The notes under the pieces: generated by a model
What the model saw: the letters and a program-made list of their open reading frames with translations, nothing else
Databases searched by the model: none
What the model was told of the DNA's origin: nothing
NCBI RefSeq assembly: GCF_030161555.1
Contig: NZ_BSUK01000001.1
Coordinates: forward strand, 930,001 to 994,000
Reading direction: 5' to 3'
DNA length: 64,000 nt
Origin: Luteimicrobium album
GTDB taxonomy: Bacteria; Actinomycetota; Actinomycetes; Actinomycetales; Cellulomonadaceae
Part shown: positions 26,283 through 35,494 of the stretch, piece by piece
How the letters are laid out: each line of letters opens with the position of its first letter
Numbering within the stretch: position 1 is the stretch's first letter
Translations under genes and position numbers: made by a program

Positions 26283-26711
26283 TCAGTCTCCTTCTTCGAG
26301 CTCGTCGACGGCGCGCACACCGTCGGTGCCGCGGGCAGCCCGCCCGGTCGGCACGTCGAGGTCGTCGACGTGGACGACCACCGTCCGGGCTCCCGGCCCG
26401 CGCCGGCCCGGGTCGGAGGTGGCCAGGTCGACCGCCTCGTGCACCCGCTCGGCGACCTCGCGGATCGCGGCGGTCGCCTCGATGACCACGTGCACGTGAA
26501 GCTCCGACGGGGTCAGGCGGATCCCCGGGACGTTGCGCCTGCCGGGAAGATAGGTCGCGATCTCCCCGAAGGGGCCGGTCGAGAGCCGCGTCACCCCCTC
26601 GACCGTCAGCGCGGCCTCACGGGCTCGCACCGCTGTCGTCGTCCACGCGTCGGGTTCGGCGGGCGCCGGGCCCGACGGTCCAGTGATCGAGCTCCGTCGG
26701 GTGTCGCTCAC
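26283..26711 (-). CDS. Asp23/Gls24-family protein
   Basis: 142 residues from GTG 26711, overlapping the stop of the next Asp23 gene (GTGA). AVRAREAALTVEGVTRLSTG and LHVHVVIEATAAIREVAERV follow the family pattern (helix, VxGVxxL, then V.V.V.. and AxxVQxxV). The C-terminus is acidic. Confidence 0.8.
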   Translation of the reverse strand: MSDTRRSSITGPSGPAPAEPDAWTTTAVRAREAALTVEGVTRLSTGPFGEIATYLPGRRNVPGIRLTPSELHVHVVIEATAAIREVAERVHEAVDLATSDPGRRGPGARTVVVHVDDLDVPTGRAARGTDGVRAVDELEEGD

Positions 26712-27157
26712 TGGACCCTGGGCTCGTCGTCGGCCGACTCGTCGTCGTCCTCGGGCAGGTGCACGTCAGTGACGTTGATGTTGACCTCGATCACCTTGAG
26801 CGCGGTCATGCGCTCGATCGACGCCGCGACGTTCTTGCGCACCGCCTGAGCGACGTCAGCGATCGCGACGCCGTAGTCGGCCACGAGGTCGACGTCGACG
26901 GCCGCCTCCTTCTGCCCGACCTCGACGCTCACACCCTGGGAGTAGTTGGTCGAGCCGCCCGGGATCCGTTCGCGGATCGAGCCGAAGGCTCGCGCGGCTC
27001 CACCACCGAGCGCGTAGACGCCGGTGACGTCACGCGCCGCGATCCCGGCGATCTTGCTGACGACGCCGTCGGCGATGGTCGTGACGCCGTGATCGGTCGC
27101 CAGAGGGCCGTCCTGCTGGTTCGTGCCGCTCGTGGCGGGGGTCTTGTCGTCGGCCAT
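26708..27157 (-). CDS. Asp23/Gls24-family envelope stress protein
   Basis: 149 residues and the most canonical Asp23 member here: TTIADGVVSKIAGIAARDVT, GVYALGG, SVEVGQKEAAVDVDLVADYG, VAIADVAQAVRKNVAASIER and the acidic tail LPEDDDESADDEP. ATG 27157 with AGAGGA upstream. It heads the minus-strand operon that runs to CsbD at 24343. The 114 bp to the divergent sigma factor gene must carry both promoters. In Firmicutes Asp23 forms a layer under the cell membrane; function in actinobacteria is less clear. Confidence 0.9.
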   Translation of the reverse strand: MADDKTPATSGTNQQDGPLATDHGVTTIADGVVSKIAGIAARDVTGVYALGGGAARAFGSIRERIPGGSTNYSQGVSVEVGQKEAAVDVDLVADYGVAIADVAQAVRKNVAASIERMTALKVIEVNINVTDVHLPEDDDESADDEPRVQ

Positions 27158-27271
27158 GGTGCCGTCCTCTCGTTGCGTCGCCCGTCCCGCACGGTGGTGC
27201 GAGCCGGGTGAACTGAGCCGCCTCACGCGATCGTGCCGTGCGAAACGACGTCGTTGTGCTGACACTGGTGA

Positions 27272-27886
27272 GTGCCCGAGACGACGAGAACGTCACGCGG
27301 GGAGGTGAGTGATCTGCGTCACAGCCCGGCTCATGAGGCCGAGGCCGACGACGAGCTCGCGCGTCGCGCCCGCCTGGGCGACAAGCGCGCGTTCGCCGAC
27401 CTCGTCGACCGGCACGGGCCGGTCGTGCACCGATTCGCTGCGCGCCTCGTCGGACCCGACGAGGCGGACGACGTCGCACAGGAGACCTTCGTGACGGCGT
27501 GGACCTCGCTCGACCGCTACCGCGGTGCCTCCGCGTTCCGCACCTGGCTCCTCGGCATCGCTGCCAATCACGCGCGACACCGGCTGCGCTGGGACGCGCG
27601 ACACCCCCGCGGCCCCCTGCCCGACCCGGACGAGCCGGCGACGGTCCTCGGCGCCCACGACGCGGGACCTGACCGTCGGGCGATCGGAGACGCCTTCGTC
27701 GACGCACTCGAGAAGGCTCTCGACGAGCTTCCCGTGATGCAGCGCGCCTGCTGGATCCTGCGTGACGTGGAGGGCCTGAGCTATGCGGAGGTCGCCGAGG
27801 TCCAGGCGACCACCGTCACGGCCGTGCGCGGGGCGCTCCATCGTGCGCGCACGGCGCTCGCGAGCAGACTGGAGCCGTGGCGATGA
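27272..27886 (+). CDS. ECF-type RNA polymerase sigma factor
   Basis: 204 residues. Region 2 (ARLGDKRAFADLVDRHGPVV, DEADDVAQETFVTAWTSLDR, FRTWLLGIAANHARHRLR) and region 4 (ALDELPVMQRACWILRDVEG, LSYAEVAEVQATTVTAVRGA, LHRART) are complete, with no other domains. GTG 27272 is used. An internal GTG at 27305 directly abuts GGGGAGG and is less likely. No anti-sigma factor is adjacent; the next genes are Asp23- and GlsB-like, so the sigma factor probably drives the surrounding stress cluster (inference). Confidence 0.9.
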   Translation: MPETTRTSRGEVSDLRHSPAHEAEADDELARRARLGDKRAFADLVDRHGPVVHRFAARLVGPDEADDVAQETFVTAWTSLDRYRGASAFRTWLLGIAANHARHRLRWDARHPRGPLPDPDEPATVLGAHDAGPDRRAIGDAFVDALEKALDELPVMQRACWILRDVEGLSYAEVAEVQATTVTAVRGALHRARTALASRLEPWR

Positions 27887-28347
27887 AGGACGAGCACGAG
27901 ACCGTGCCGCCGAGCGGCGACGAGCTTCTCGCGCGCGCCGCGAGCACGCTTCGGGCGCTCACCGACGACGGCTGGGTGCGCGCCCACCCACGCGTGCTCG
28001 AGCGGGCACTCCGGGTCGTGCGCCCCGCGCGCTCGGTGGTCGGCCGCCACGCTCACGGGACGTTCGAGGTCGCAGTACCGGTCCTCGTGACCCGCATCCG
28101 CGAGCACCTCGACGACATCGGTGACGTCCGAACGCTCAAGGTGACGTGCGTCGTCGACGACGACGACGACCTGGACTCGGTGCGTGTCGAGGTGTCGGTC
28201 GCCTTCGGCTCCGCGATCGCAGCGGTCGCGGAGCGGGTTCGCACCGAGGTCCGCCACGTGGTCGCCGCGGCGACCGGCGTACGGCTGGACGCCGATCAGG
28301 TCGCGGTCGATCTCATGGTCGAGGACGTCCACCGTCCGACCAGCTGA
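27883..28347 (+). CDS. Asp23-like protein cotranslated with the sigma factor
   Basis: 154 residues; ATG 27883 overlaps the sigma stop (ATGA). VRTLKVTCVVDDDDDLDSVR, VEVSVAFGSAIAAVAERVRT and VDLMVEDVH match the strand/helix pattern of Asp23 proteins. The N-terminal part (DELLARAASTLRALTDDGWV) is helical and less conserved. Confidence 0.75.
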   Translation: MKDEHETVPPSGDELLARAASTLRALTDDGWVRAHPRVLERALRVVRPARSVVGRHAHGTFEVAVPVLVTRIREHLDDIGDVRTLKVTCVVDDDDDLDSVRVEVSVAFGSAIAAVAERVRTEVRHVVAAATGVRLDADQVAVDLMVEDVHRPTS

Positions 28348-28393
28348 GGGGCGGCACGCCGTCCGCCCGAAGAACGACAGAGAGGAACAGACG

Positions 28394-28657
28394 ATGTGGT
28401 TCTTGTCCTGGATCGTGATCGGCCTGATCATGGGCGCCATCGCGCGGGCCGTCCTGCCCGGGCGGGCGGGCGGCGGCTGGTTCATTTCCCTGATCGTCGG
28501 CGTGCTCGGCGCGATCGTCGGCGGGTTCATCGGCCGCGCGTTCGGCGCGAACCCGAACCAGCACTTCTGGTCGCTGTCGACGTGGTTCTGGGCGTTCGTC
28601 GGGTCGCTCGTCGTGCTGTTCCTCTGGGGTCTGGTCGCGGGCCGACGACGCACCTGA
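28394..28657 (+). CDS. GlsB/YeaQ/YmgE-family membrane protein
   Basis: 87 residues with three hydrophobic helices (MWFLSWIVIGLIMGAIARAV, GWFISLIVGVLGAIVGGFIG, TWFWAFVGSLVVLFLWGLVA) and the family motif LPGRAGGGWFISLIVGVLGA. AGAGAGGA precedes ATG 28394. These are transglycosylase-associated-type stress proteins, commonly linked to Asp23/Gls24 genes. Confidence 0.92.
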   Translation: MWFLSWIVIGLIMGAIARAVLPGRAGGGWFISLIVGVLGAIVGGFIGRAFGANPNQHFWSLSTWFWAFVGSLVVLFLWGLVAGRRRT

Positions 28658-28694
28658 CGGCGGACGCCCGGCCCGCCTCAGACGGACAGCGGGC

Positions 28695-29552
28695 TCAGAC
28701 GACAGCGGGCTCGGGCGCCGGCTCGGCCCGGCGAGCCCCGTCGTACCGACGGTCGGGGCCGAACGCGCTCCCGGGCGGCCCTGACGGCACGACGAGCGGC
28801 GTCCCGGCGACAGGGTCCGCGAACACGTGCGCGGGCAGCCCGAACACCTCGTGGACGAGCTCGGCCGTCACGACGTCCGCCGGAGAGCCCTGCGCCACGA
28901 CGCGCCCGTCGGCCATCGCGACGATGTGGTCCGCGTACCGGCACGCGTGGTTGAGGTCGTGGAGCACGGCGACGAGCGTCCGCCCGCGGTCGACGTTGAG
29001 GTGGCGGAACAGCTCGAGGAGCTCGATCTGGTGCGCGACGTCGAGGAATGTGGTCGGCTCGTCGAGAAGCAGCAGGTCGGTCTCCTGCGCGAGCGCCATC
29101 GCCACCCAGACGCGTTGGCGCTGCCCGCCTGACAGTTCGTCGACGAGCCTGCCGGCGAGCGCCGTGACGCCCGTTGCCGCCATCGCCTCCTGCACGACCT
29201 CCTCGTCCTGCGTCGTCCACTGCTGCAGCAGCCGCTGGTGCGGGTGGCGGCCTCGTGCGACAAGCTCCTCGACGGTGATCCCGTCAGGTGCGACGGAGCT
29301 CTGGGGCAGCAGCCCGAGCCGTCGTGCGACCTCCTTGGCGCGGTAGGAGTGGATGTCGCGCCCGTCGAGCACGACGCTCCCCGCGGACGGCCGCAACAGC
29401 CGCGCGAGGGCGCGCAGCAGCGTCGACTTGCCGCACGCGTTGGGCCCGACGACGACGGTGAACGCGCCGTCGGGCACGTCGAGGTCGAGGTGCTCGCTGA
29501 TGAGGCGGCGGTCGTAGCCGAGCGACGCGTCGCGTACCTGGAGCCTGGTCAT
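28695..29552 (-). CDS. Iron-siderophore ABC transporter ATP-binding protein
   Basis: 285 residues. Walker A VVGPNACGKSTLL, Q-loop LLPQSS, signature LSGGQRQRVWVAMAL, Walker B LLLLDEPTTFLD, and switch histidine AVLHDLNHACRYADH: a FepC/FhuC-type ATPase (the DLNHA motif is typical). ATG 29552 overlaps the permease stop (ATGA), with AAGGAGGG upstream. Last gene of a four-gene operon under an iron box. Confidence 0.95.
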   Translation of the reverse strand: MTRLQVRDASLGYDRRLISEHLDLDVPDGAFTVVVGPNACGKSTLLRALARLLRPSAGSVVLDGRDIHSYRAKEVARRLGLLPQSSVAPDGITVEELVARGRHPHQRLLQQWTTQDEEVVQEAMAATGVTALAGRLVDELSGGQRQRVWVAMALAQETDLLLLDEPTTFLDVAHQIELLELFRHLNVDRGRTLVAVLHDLNHACRYADHIVAMADGRVVAQGSPADVVTAELVHEVFGLPAHVFADPVAGTPLVVPSGPPGSAFGPDRRYDGARRAEPAPEPAVV

Positions 29553-30604
29553 GAGCGGATTCCCTCCTTGACGAGGAGCCAGACGAAGTAGCTGCCGCCG
29601 AGGACGACGGTCACCACCCCGACCGGCAGCGGTGTGGTGGGCACGAGGTGCTGCGCGGTCCAGTCGGCGGACTGGAGCAGCACGGCGCCCGTGAGGGCGG
29701 ACCCGACGAGCGTCGTCCCCGGCGACGCGACGAGGCGACGCGCGACCTGCGGCGCGACGAGCGCCACGAACGCGATCGGCCCGGCGATCGCCGTGACCGT
29801 GGCGGTGAGGCCGACGCCGACGGCGACCAGGAGGAGCCGGGTGGGCTCGGCCGGCACGCCGAGCTGACGGGCGGCGTCGTCGCCCATCTCGAGGAGGCGC
29901 ATGCGCCGCCCGAGCGCGAGCACGGCGGGGACGAGCACCCCGAGCACGGCGAGCGCCGCCCAGAGCTGCCCGTAGCCGACCTCGTTGAGCGATCCCGCGC
30001 CGAACGCCGCCGCGCCCATCGCGTCCTGGAGCCGGCTGGTCAGGATGAGCCACGTGTTGAAGGCGCCGAGCATCGCGCTCACGCCGATGCCCACGATGAT
30101 GAGCCGGAAGCCCTGGACGCCGCGGCGGTAGGCGAGCAGGTAGACGGCGCACGCCGTCGCGAGGCCGCCGACGACCGCGGCGGTCGTCTGCTGCCCGACG
30201 CCGCCGTGCCACCACAGCATGACGACGAGCGCGCCGGTGTAGGCGCCCGAGTCGAACCCGATGATGTCGGGGCTGCCGAGCGGGTTGCGCGTGAGCGACT
30301 GGAACACCGCGCCCCCGAGCCCGAGGGCGGCGCCGAACAGGAGCGCGAGCGTCGCCCGCGGCAGGCGCCAGTCGAGGACGACCGTCCGCACGAGGCCGTC
30401 GGCGTGGCCCGTGAGCGCGCTGGTGACCTGGCCGAGCGTGAGCCGGTAGTCGCCGGTGGCGAGCGAGACCAGGAACAGCACGACCACGACGGCGGCGAGG
30501 ATCCCGCACACGAGGACCGTCCGCGGGTGGACGCGGGTCGAGAACCCGGGGAGCCGGACGACGTGCGTCCGGGCGACCGCGGGTGCCGCAGCCGGCGCGC
30601 TCAC
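29549..30604 (-). CDS. FecCD-family siderophore ABC permease (second)
   Basis: 351 residues with about nine to ten membrane helices. Family blocks: LDWRLPRATLALLFGAALGL then GGAVFQSLTRNPLGSPDIIG and GPIAFVALVAPQVARRLVAS. GTG 30604 overlaps the stop of the first permease (GTGA). Together the two permeases form the membrane channel for an Fe3+-siderophore. Confidence 0.95.
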   Translation of the reverse strand: MSAPAAAPAVARTHVVRLPGFSTRVHPRTVLVCGILAAVVVVLFLVSLATGDYRLTLGQVTSALTGHADGLVRTVVLDWRLPRATLALLFGAALGLGGAVFQSLTRNPLGSPDIIGFDSGAYTGALVVMLWWHGGVGQQTTAAVVGGLATACAVYLLAYRRGVQGFRLIIVGIGVSAMLGAFNTWLILTSRLQDAMGAAAFGAGSLNEVGYGQLWAALAVLGVLVPAVLALGRRMRLLEMGDDAARQLGVPAEPTRLLLVAVGVGLTATVTAIAGPIAFVALVAPQVARRLVASPGTTLVGSALTGAVLLQSADWTAQHLVPTTPLPVGVVTVVLGGSYFVWLLVKEGIRS

Positions 30605-31689
30605 AGTCCGCTCGCCTTCGTGCGCCGAGCGAGCGCGATGAGGATCGGTGCGCCGACGAACGCGGTCACGATGCCCGCGGGCACCTCGGCGGGGTGCAGG
30701 ACGACGCGTCCGACGACGTCGGCGGCGATGAGGAGGCTCGGCGAGAGCGTGAGGCAGAAGGCGAGGATCCAGCGCTGGTCGGGGCCGACGAGCCAGCGGG
30801 CGACGTGCGGGACCATGAGCCCGACGAACCCGATCGGCCCGGAGGCGGCGGTCGCGGCCCCCACCAGGAGCGTGACGGCCGCGATGACGAGGACCCGGGC
30901 CCGCACGACGCGCCCGCCGAGCGCGTTCGCGAGGTCGTCGCCGAGGGCGATGACGTTGAGCTCGCGCGAGACGAGTGCCGCGCACCCGAGCCCGACGACG
31001 ACGAACGGCAGGACCTCCCCGGTGACCGACAGCGGCCGTCCGGACACCGAGCCGGCGACCCAGCTCCGCATCGAGTCGAACGCGCGCGGGTCGAGGAACG
31101 TGATCCCGGTCGACACGCCGCCGAGGACGGCACCGATCCCGACGCCGGTCAGCGTGAGCCGTGCGGGCGTGCCGCCGCCGCGGCCCGCCGACCCGACGAC
31201 GAGCACGACGAGCGTCACGACGGCCGCACCGGCCATGGCCCACCACACGTAGCCGGTGACCTGCGTCGCGCCGAAGAACGCGACCGCGACGACGACGAAC
31301 AGCGACGATCCGGTGCCGACACCGAGGATGCCCGGGTCGGCCAGCGGGTTGCGTGTCAGCGCCTGGATGAGCGCGCCCGCGACGCCGAGCGCCACGCCGG
31401 TGACGAGGCCGAGGACCGTGCGGGGCAGGCGGAGGTCACGGACGACGAGCGCCGGCCCGCCGGCGTGCGGGTCGAACAGAGCCGTGAAGGCCGTGCCCAC
31501 CCCGAGATGCTTGGACCCGACGAGGACGCTCGCGAGGAGCACCACGAGCAGGAGCCCGAGCGACGCGAGCCACCAGGCGCCGCGCGTCGTGGTCGCGCGG
31601 GCCACTCCGCGGGCGCGCTCTCCCGCGGCCCCCGGCCGAGCCGCTGCTGCGGTCCGGTCGGGGGCGGCCGGTGCGGAGACCGCGGTCAC
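30601..31689 (-). CDS. FecCD-family siderophore ABC permease (first)
   Basis: 362 residues; an Ala/Arg-rich cytoplasmic N-terminus, then membrane helices with LRLPRTVLGLVTGVALGVAG, ALIQALTRNPLADPGILGVG and SGPIGFVGLMVPHVARWLVG. GTG 31689 overlaps the stop of the binding-protein gene (GTGA). Confidence 0.95.
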   Translation of the reverse strand: MTAVSAPAAPDRTAAAARPGAAGERARGVARATTTRGAWWLASLGLLLVVLLASVLVGSKHLGVGTAFTALFDPHAGGPALVVRDLRLPRTVLGLVTGVALGVAGALIQALTRNPLADPGILGVGTGSSLFVVVAVAFFGATQVTGYVWWAMAGAAVVTLVVLVVGSAGRGGGTPARLTLTGVGIGAVLGGVSTGITFLDPRAFDSMRSWVAGSVSGRPLSVTGEVLPFVVVGLGCAALVSRELNVIALGDDLANALGGRVVRARVLVIAAVTLLVGAATAASGPIGFVGLMVPHVARWLVGPDQRWILAFCLTLSPSLLIAADVVGRVVLHPAEVPAGIVTAFVGAPILIALARRTKASGL

Positions 31690-32684
31690 TTGGCCTTCAG
31701 CTCCTCGAGCCCCTTCTGGAAGTCGTCCAGGAGGGCGTTCGCGATCTGGTAGCTGCTCGAGAAGAAGTAGTTCGTCGCGACGACGTGACCCTCCTTCGCG
31801 GCCTTGGTGGCCGCGAAGACGGCGTTAGACGTGACCGGCGCGATCGCCGCCTCGTCCTTGCCCGCGACGAAGATCAGATCGGTGTCCTTCAGGAGGTCGT
31901 AGTGCTCGGGCGAGTACTGGACGAAGCCGTCCTTCTGGTTCGCCGCCGCGCCGAGCCGCGCCCCGCCGTCGACGAGCACGCGGCCGTGGGACGAGCCCTC
32001 GGAGTAGAGGAACCAGTTGTTGGCGTCGCCCGAGACGAGGTCGACGGTGTGCGTCGCCAGGACGTCGGCGAAGTCCTTCTTGATCTGGTCGGCGTGCGCC
32101 TCGTAGCCGGCCTTGAGCTTGTCCAGCTCGGCGGTCTTCCCGACCGCTTCCGCGGTGCCCTGCGCCTCGGCCGGCCAGTTCCCGGCGGCCATCTTCCACT
32201 CGAGGTCGACGGTCGGCGCGATCGCGGAGAGCTTGTCGTAGGTCGCCTTGTCCTTCTTGTCGGCGAACTCGTCGATGAGGATCAGGTCCGGGTGGGTCGC
32301 TGCGATCTTCTCGAGGTCGGGCTTCCCGTCGGCGTCCTCGACCACGGGCACGTCCTTGAACAGGGTCGTGTAGGCCGGGAGCTCCGGGATGTAGGTGGGC
32401 CGTCCGACGGGCGTGATGCCGAGGTCGGCGAGCGCGGTCGCCTCGGGGAAGCCGAGGGCGACGATGCGGGTCGGGTGGGCGGGCACGGTGACGGGACCCC
32501 AGAGGGTCTCGACCGCAGCACCCGTGGTGGACGGGCTCGACGCCGCGTCGGAGACGTCGCTCGAGCAGCCGGAGGCCAGGAGCGCGACGGCGCCGGCGAC
32601 GGCGGCTGCCGCGAGGAGGCCTCGCGTGCGGGGCCGGCGGGACGGGAGGTGCGGGCGGGACGGGCACGGACGAAGCGAGGTCAT
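31686..32684 (-). CDS. Iron-siderophore ABC transporter substrate-binding lipoprotein
   Basis: 332 residues from ATG 32684 with GGAAGGAACGT upstream. A signal peptide with lipobox LASGC anchors the protein. The class-III binding fold is shown by HPTRIVALGFPEATALADLG, ITPVGRPTYIPELPAYTTLF, HPDLILIDEFADKKDKATYD, APTVDLEWK and SGDANNWFLYSEGSSHGRVL. First gene of the import operon, with an IdeR/DtxR-like box ~90 bp upstream. Confidence 0.93.
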   Translation of the reverse strand: MTSLRPCPSRPHLPSRRPRTRGLLAAAAVAGAVALLASGCSSDVSDAASSPSTTGAAVETLWGPVTVPAHPTRIVALGFPEATALADLGITPVGRPTYIPELPAYTTLFKDVPVVEDADGKPDLEKIAATHPDLILIDEFADKKDKATYDKLSAIAPTVDLEWKMAAGNWPAEAQGTAEAVGKTAELDKLKAGYEAHADQIKKDFADVLATHTVDLVSGDANNWFLYSEGSSHGRVLVDGGARLGAAANQKDGFVQYSPEHYDLLKDTDLIFVAGKDEAAIAPVTSNAVFAATKAAKEGHVVATNYFFSSSYQIANALLDDFQKGLEELKAK

Positions 32685-32775
32685 ACGTTCCTTCCGGAGG
32701 GCGGCGCGGGGCGCCGCGAGGCTCAAGTGGCGGCCCGGTGCAGCCTGCGCCGCGTCGCTCGGCGGCGACGCGAAG

Positions 32776-32794
32776 TTAGGTAAGGCTTAGCAAA
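32776..32794. promoter_or_regulatory. Iron box (IdeR/DtxR/DmdR-type operator)
   Basis: TTAGGTAAGGCTTAGCAAA matches the 19-base actinobacterial iron-box consensus TTAGGTTAGGCTAACCTAA at 15 positions. It lies upstream of the siderophore-import operon, so iron-dependent repression is expected. Confidence 0.8.
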
Positions 32795-32924
32795 CTGGGC
32801 GGGTCGAGAGTAGCGGGCGACCAGGTGTCGCGTACACACCGTGTTCTCGCCGTCGGATGTCGCCCATCCGACACGGCAGGCGCTCCAGGACGGGCGGCCG
32901 TCCGGAGCCCAGGAGCCACCTCGG

Positions 32925-33715
32925 CTAGCCCTGCGGCGCGAAGTACGCGCCCGGAGTCCGTCCGGTCACGCGTCGGAAGGCAGCCACGAAGGCACTCGAC
33001 GTCGTGTATCCGACACGTGTGGCGACACGGCTCACAGGCTCGCCCGAGGCAAGCATCGCCACCGCGCCCTGGAGGCGCGCGTGAGCACGCCACTGCGCGA
33101 ACGTCATGCCGGTCTCGGCCACGAAGAGGCGGAGCAGGGTGCGTGCGCTCGCCCCGACCTCGCGGCCCAGGACGTCGAGCGAGGCGTGCCCCCGGGGTCG
33201 CCCAGCACGAGCTGGGCGACGGCACGCGCGCGGTCGTCGCTCGGCATCGGCAGGTCGATCGTGGCGCCGTCGACGGGCTCGAGGACGTCGAGCAGGACGC
33301 GCTCGGCGCGGCCGCGCTCGGCCGCGCGCAGGGTGCCACCGAGGTAGCCGAGGAGCTCGCGCGCGAGCGGCGTCATCGCGACCACGGTGGGCTCCGCCCA
33401 GCGGTCCGTGGCGGCCGGCTCGACGTAGACGCCCTCCATCACGGCCTCGTGGACGGCGATCGTCGCGTGCCACGTCCCGGCGGGCACCCAGAGCGCGAGC
33501 GACGGCGGCAGGACCCAGTAGCGGTCGCCGACCTCGACCATGAGGACGCCCCGGCTGACCCACGCGAGCTGGTGCTCCTCGTGGACGTGCCGCCGGAACT
33601 GCTGGCCGCGCTCCATCTCGAAACGCGTGATCCCGATCGCCCCCACGGACACGGGCACCCCTCCCGACGGCGGCGGGCGACCTGTCCCGCGCTCACGACC
33701 GATACTCGACAGCAC
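32925..33715 (-). pseudogene. AraC-family regulator with cupin sensor, frameshifted
   Basis: The N-terminal AraC-binding cupin (FEMERGQQFRRHVHEEHQLA then WVSRGVLMVEVGDRYWVLPP, ALWVPAGTWHATIAVHEAVM) is in one frame. After an indel in the CCCCGGGGG stretch near 33195, the double helix-turn-helix (SLDVLGREVGASARTLLRLF, GMTFAQWRAHARLQGAVAML, VSRVATRVGYTTSSAFVAAF, FRRVTGRTPGAYF) follows in another. Start GTG 33715 or the internal GTG 33652, which has GGGAGG upstream. It sits between the siderophore importer and a divergent ABC exporter pair, the usual place for a siderophore-sensing regulator. Confidence 0.85.
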
Positions 33716-33755
33716 CTGTCGGGCTAGCTGGTATCCGCCAGCCCACCCCGGACCC

Positions 33756-33761
33756 TAGCGT
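33756..33761 (+). promoter_or_regulatory. Putative -10 of a leaderless transcript (ABC exporter)
   Basis: TAGCGT, six bases, then GTG 33768; no Shine-Dalgarno sequence. Confidence 0.5.
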
Positions 33762-33767
33762 GGCACG

Positions 33768-35494
33768 GTGGATCGCACACCCCGCCCGCCCGACGCGGCC
33801 CCCGGCATCCCTCTGCTGCGCATCGCGCTGGCGACGCACCGACGCGACGTCCTGGGCGCGAGCGTCCTGCTGAGCCAGCACCAGCTCGGCGAGGCGCTCG
33901 TCCCGGTGATCGTCGGGGCTGCCGTCGCGGACGCCGTGGCGGGCCACGACGGCGTGCGGCTCGCGCTCTGGCTCGTCGCTCTCGTCGCCGACTTCGTCTT
34001 CCTGTCGCTGTCCTACCGGTTCGGTGCCCGCGTCCGCGCCCGAGCACGGGCGAACGTCGCGCACACCGTCCGCCTGCGGGTCGTGGGCCGTGTCCTCGAC
34101 CCCGCCGGCGGCGCCGACGCCGCCCCCGGCGACCTGCTGGTGCGCTCCGACGCAGACGCCGAGCGCGTCGGCGACCTCGCCGGAGCGATCGCGTCCACCG
34201 CCTCGGCAGCGTGCGTCGTCGTCGTCGCGGGGGTCGCGCTCGCGTGGACGTCGCCCGTCCTGGCGCTCGTCGTCGTCGGCGGGACGATCGCGCTCGTGCT
34301 GGCCGTCCGCAGCGCGTCGCACCGCCTCGACCGCGCCTCGCACACCGAGCAGGAGGCCGCCGCCGACGCCGCGACGAGCGCGGAGGACACCGTGCGCGGG
34401 CTGCGCGTCGTCCACGGGCTGCACGCCGGGCGGACGGTAGGCGCGCGGTTCGCGCTGCTGAGCGACCGCGCCGCGGCGGCCGCGATCCGTGCCACGACGA
34501 CCGAGGGCACGATCGACGGGGTCGCCGCGCTGCTGACGGGCGCCTACCTCGCTGCCACCGCCACCGTCGGCGGGTTCCTCGCACTGCGAGGGTCGCTCGG
34601 CCTCGGGGCGCTCGTCGCCGCCGTCGGGCTGGCGCAGGTGCTCGTCGACCCGCTCGAGACGCTCGCCGGCGCGTCGAGCGCCTGGGCGAGGGCCCGCGCG
34701 TCCGCGGCACGCGTGGAGGCCGTGCTCTCCCGGGACCGTGCCGTCGCCGACCAGCCGCCCGCAGCCGGGGAGCCCGCCCCGCCGGTCGGTGCGCCGGCCC
34801 TCGCGTTCGTGCTCGACGACGCGGGGCCCGGCTCCGGACGCGGCGCGCCGGAACGGCTCGTCGGCTGGCGGGCCGAGGCCGGCGAGCTCACCGCCCTCGC
34901 GACCCGCGACGCCGCCCTGGCGCGCGACCTCGTACGGTTCCTCGCCCGGGAAGCCGATCCGCCGTCAGGCAGGCTCACGCTCGACGGCACCCCGTTCGAC
35001 GCGTTCGCGCTCGACGACCTGCGCCGCGCGGTCCTCGTCTCGCCCCACGACGCCCCCTGCTGGCGCCCACCCTCGCGGGCAACCTCGGCGTGCTCGCCTC
35101 GGGAGTCGCCGACCTGCCGAGCCTCGTCCGCTCGGCCGCGCTCGACGACGTCGTCCAGGCCCTCGAGAACGACCCCGACGCGCCGCTCGGCGAGAACGGT
35201 CGCACGCTCTCGGGCGGGCAGCGCCAACGGGTCGCGCTCGCCCGCGCGCTCGCCGCCGAGGCGCCGGTGCTCGTCCTGCACGACCCGACCTCGGCCCTCG
35301 ACCCCGTCACGGCAGCCCAGGTCGCCGAGGGGCTGCGTGCGGCGCGGGCCGGGCTGACGACGGTCGTCGTCGCCACGAGCGGCGTCCTGCTCGCGCGCTG
35401 CGACCGGGTCGTCGACCTGGACGCGGGACGCGAGCCCGCGCTCGATCCGCTGACCACCGGAGCGCCCGCGGGGCACGTCGGGGCCGTCGCATGA
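33768..35494 (+). pseudogene. ABC exporter half-transporter 1 (degenerate Walker A), frameshifted
   Basis: About 575 residues: a six-helix exporter membrane domain (about 1-310) and a nucleotide-binding domain. The frame slips near 35055 in a CCCCC run (LVSPHDAP|LLAPTLAGNLGVL). The signature LSGGQRQRVALARAL is intact, but the Walker A position reads TALATRDAALARDLVRFLAR with no GxxGxGK(S/T), and the Walker B end reads LVLHDPTSALD, with Asp in place of the catalytic Glu. This is what the non-catalytic partner of a heterodimeric exporter should look like. Stop and next start overlap (ATGA). Confidence 0.83.
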
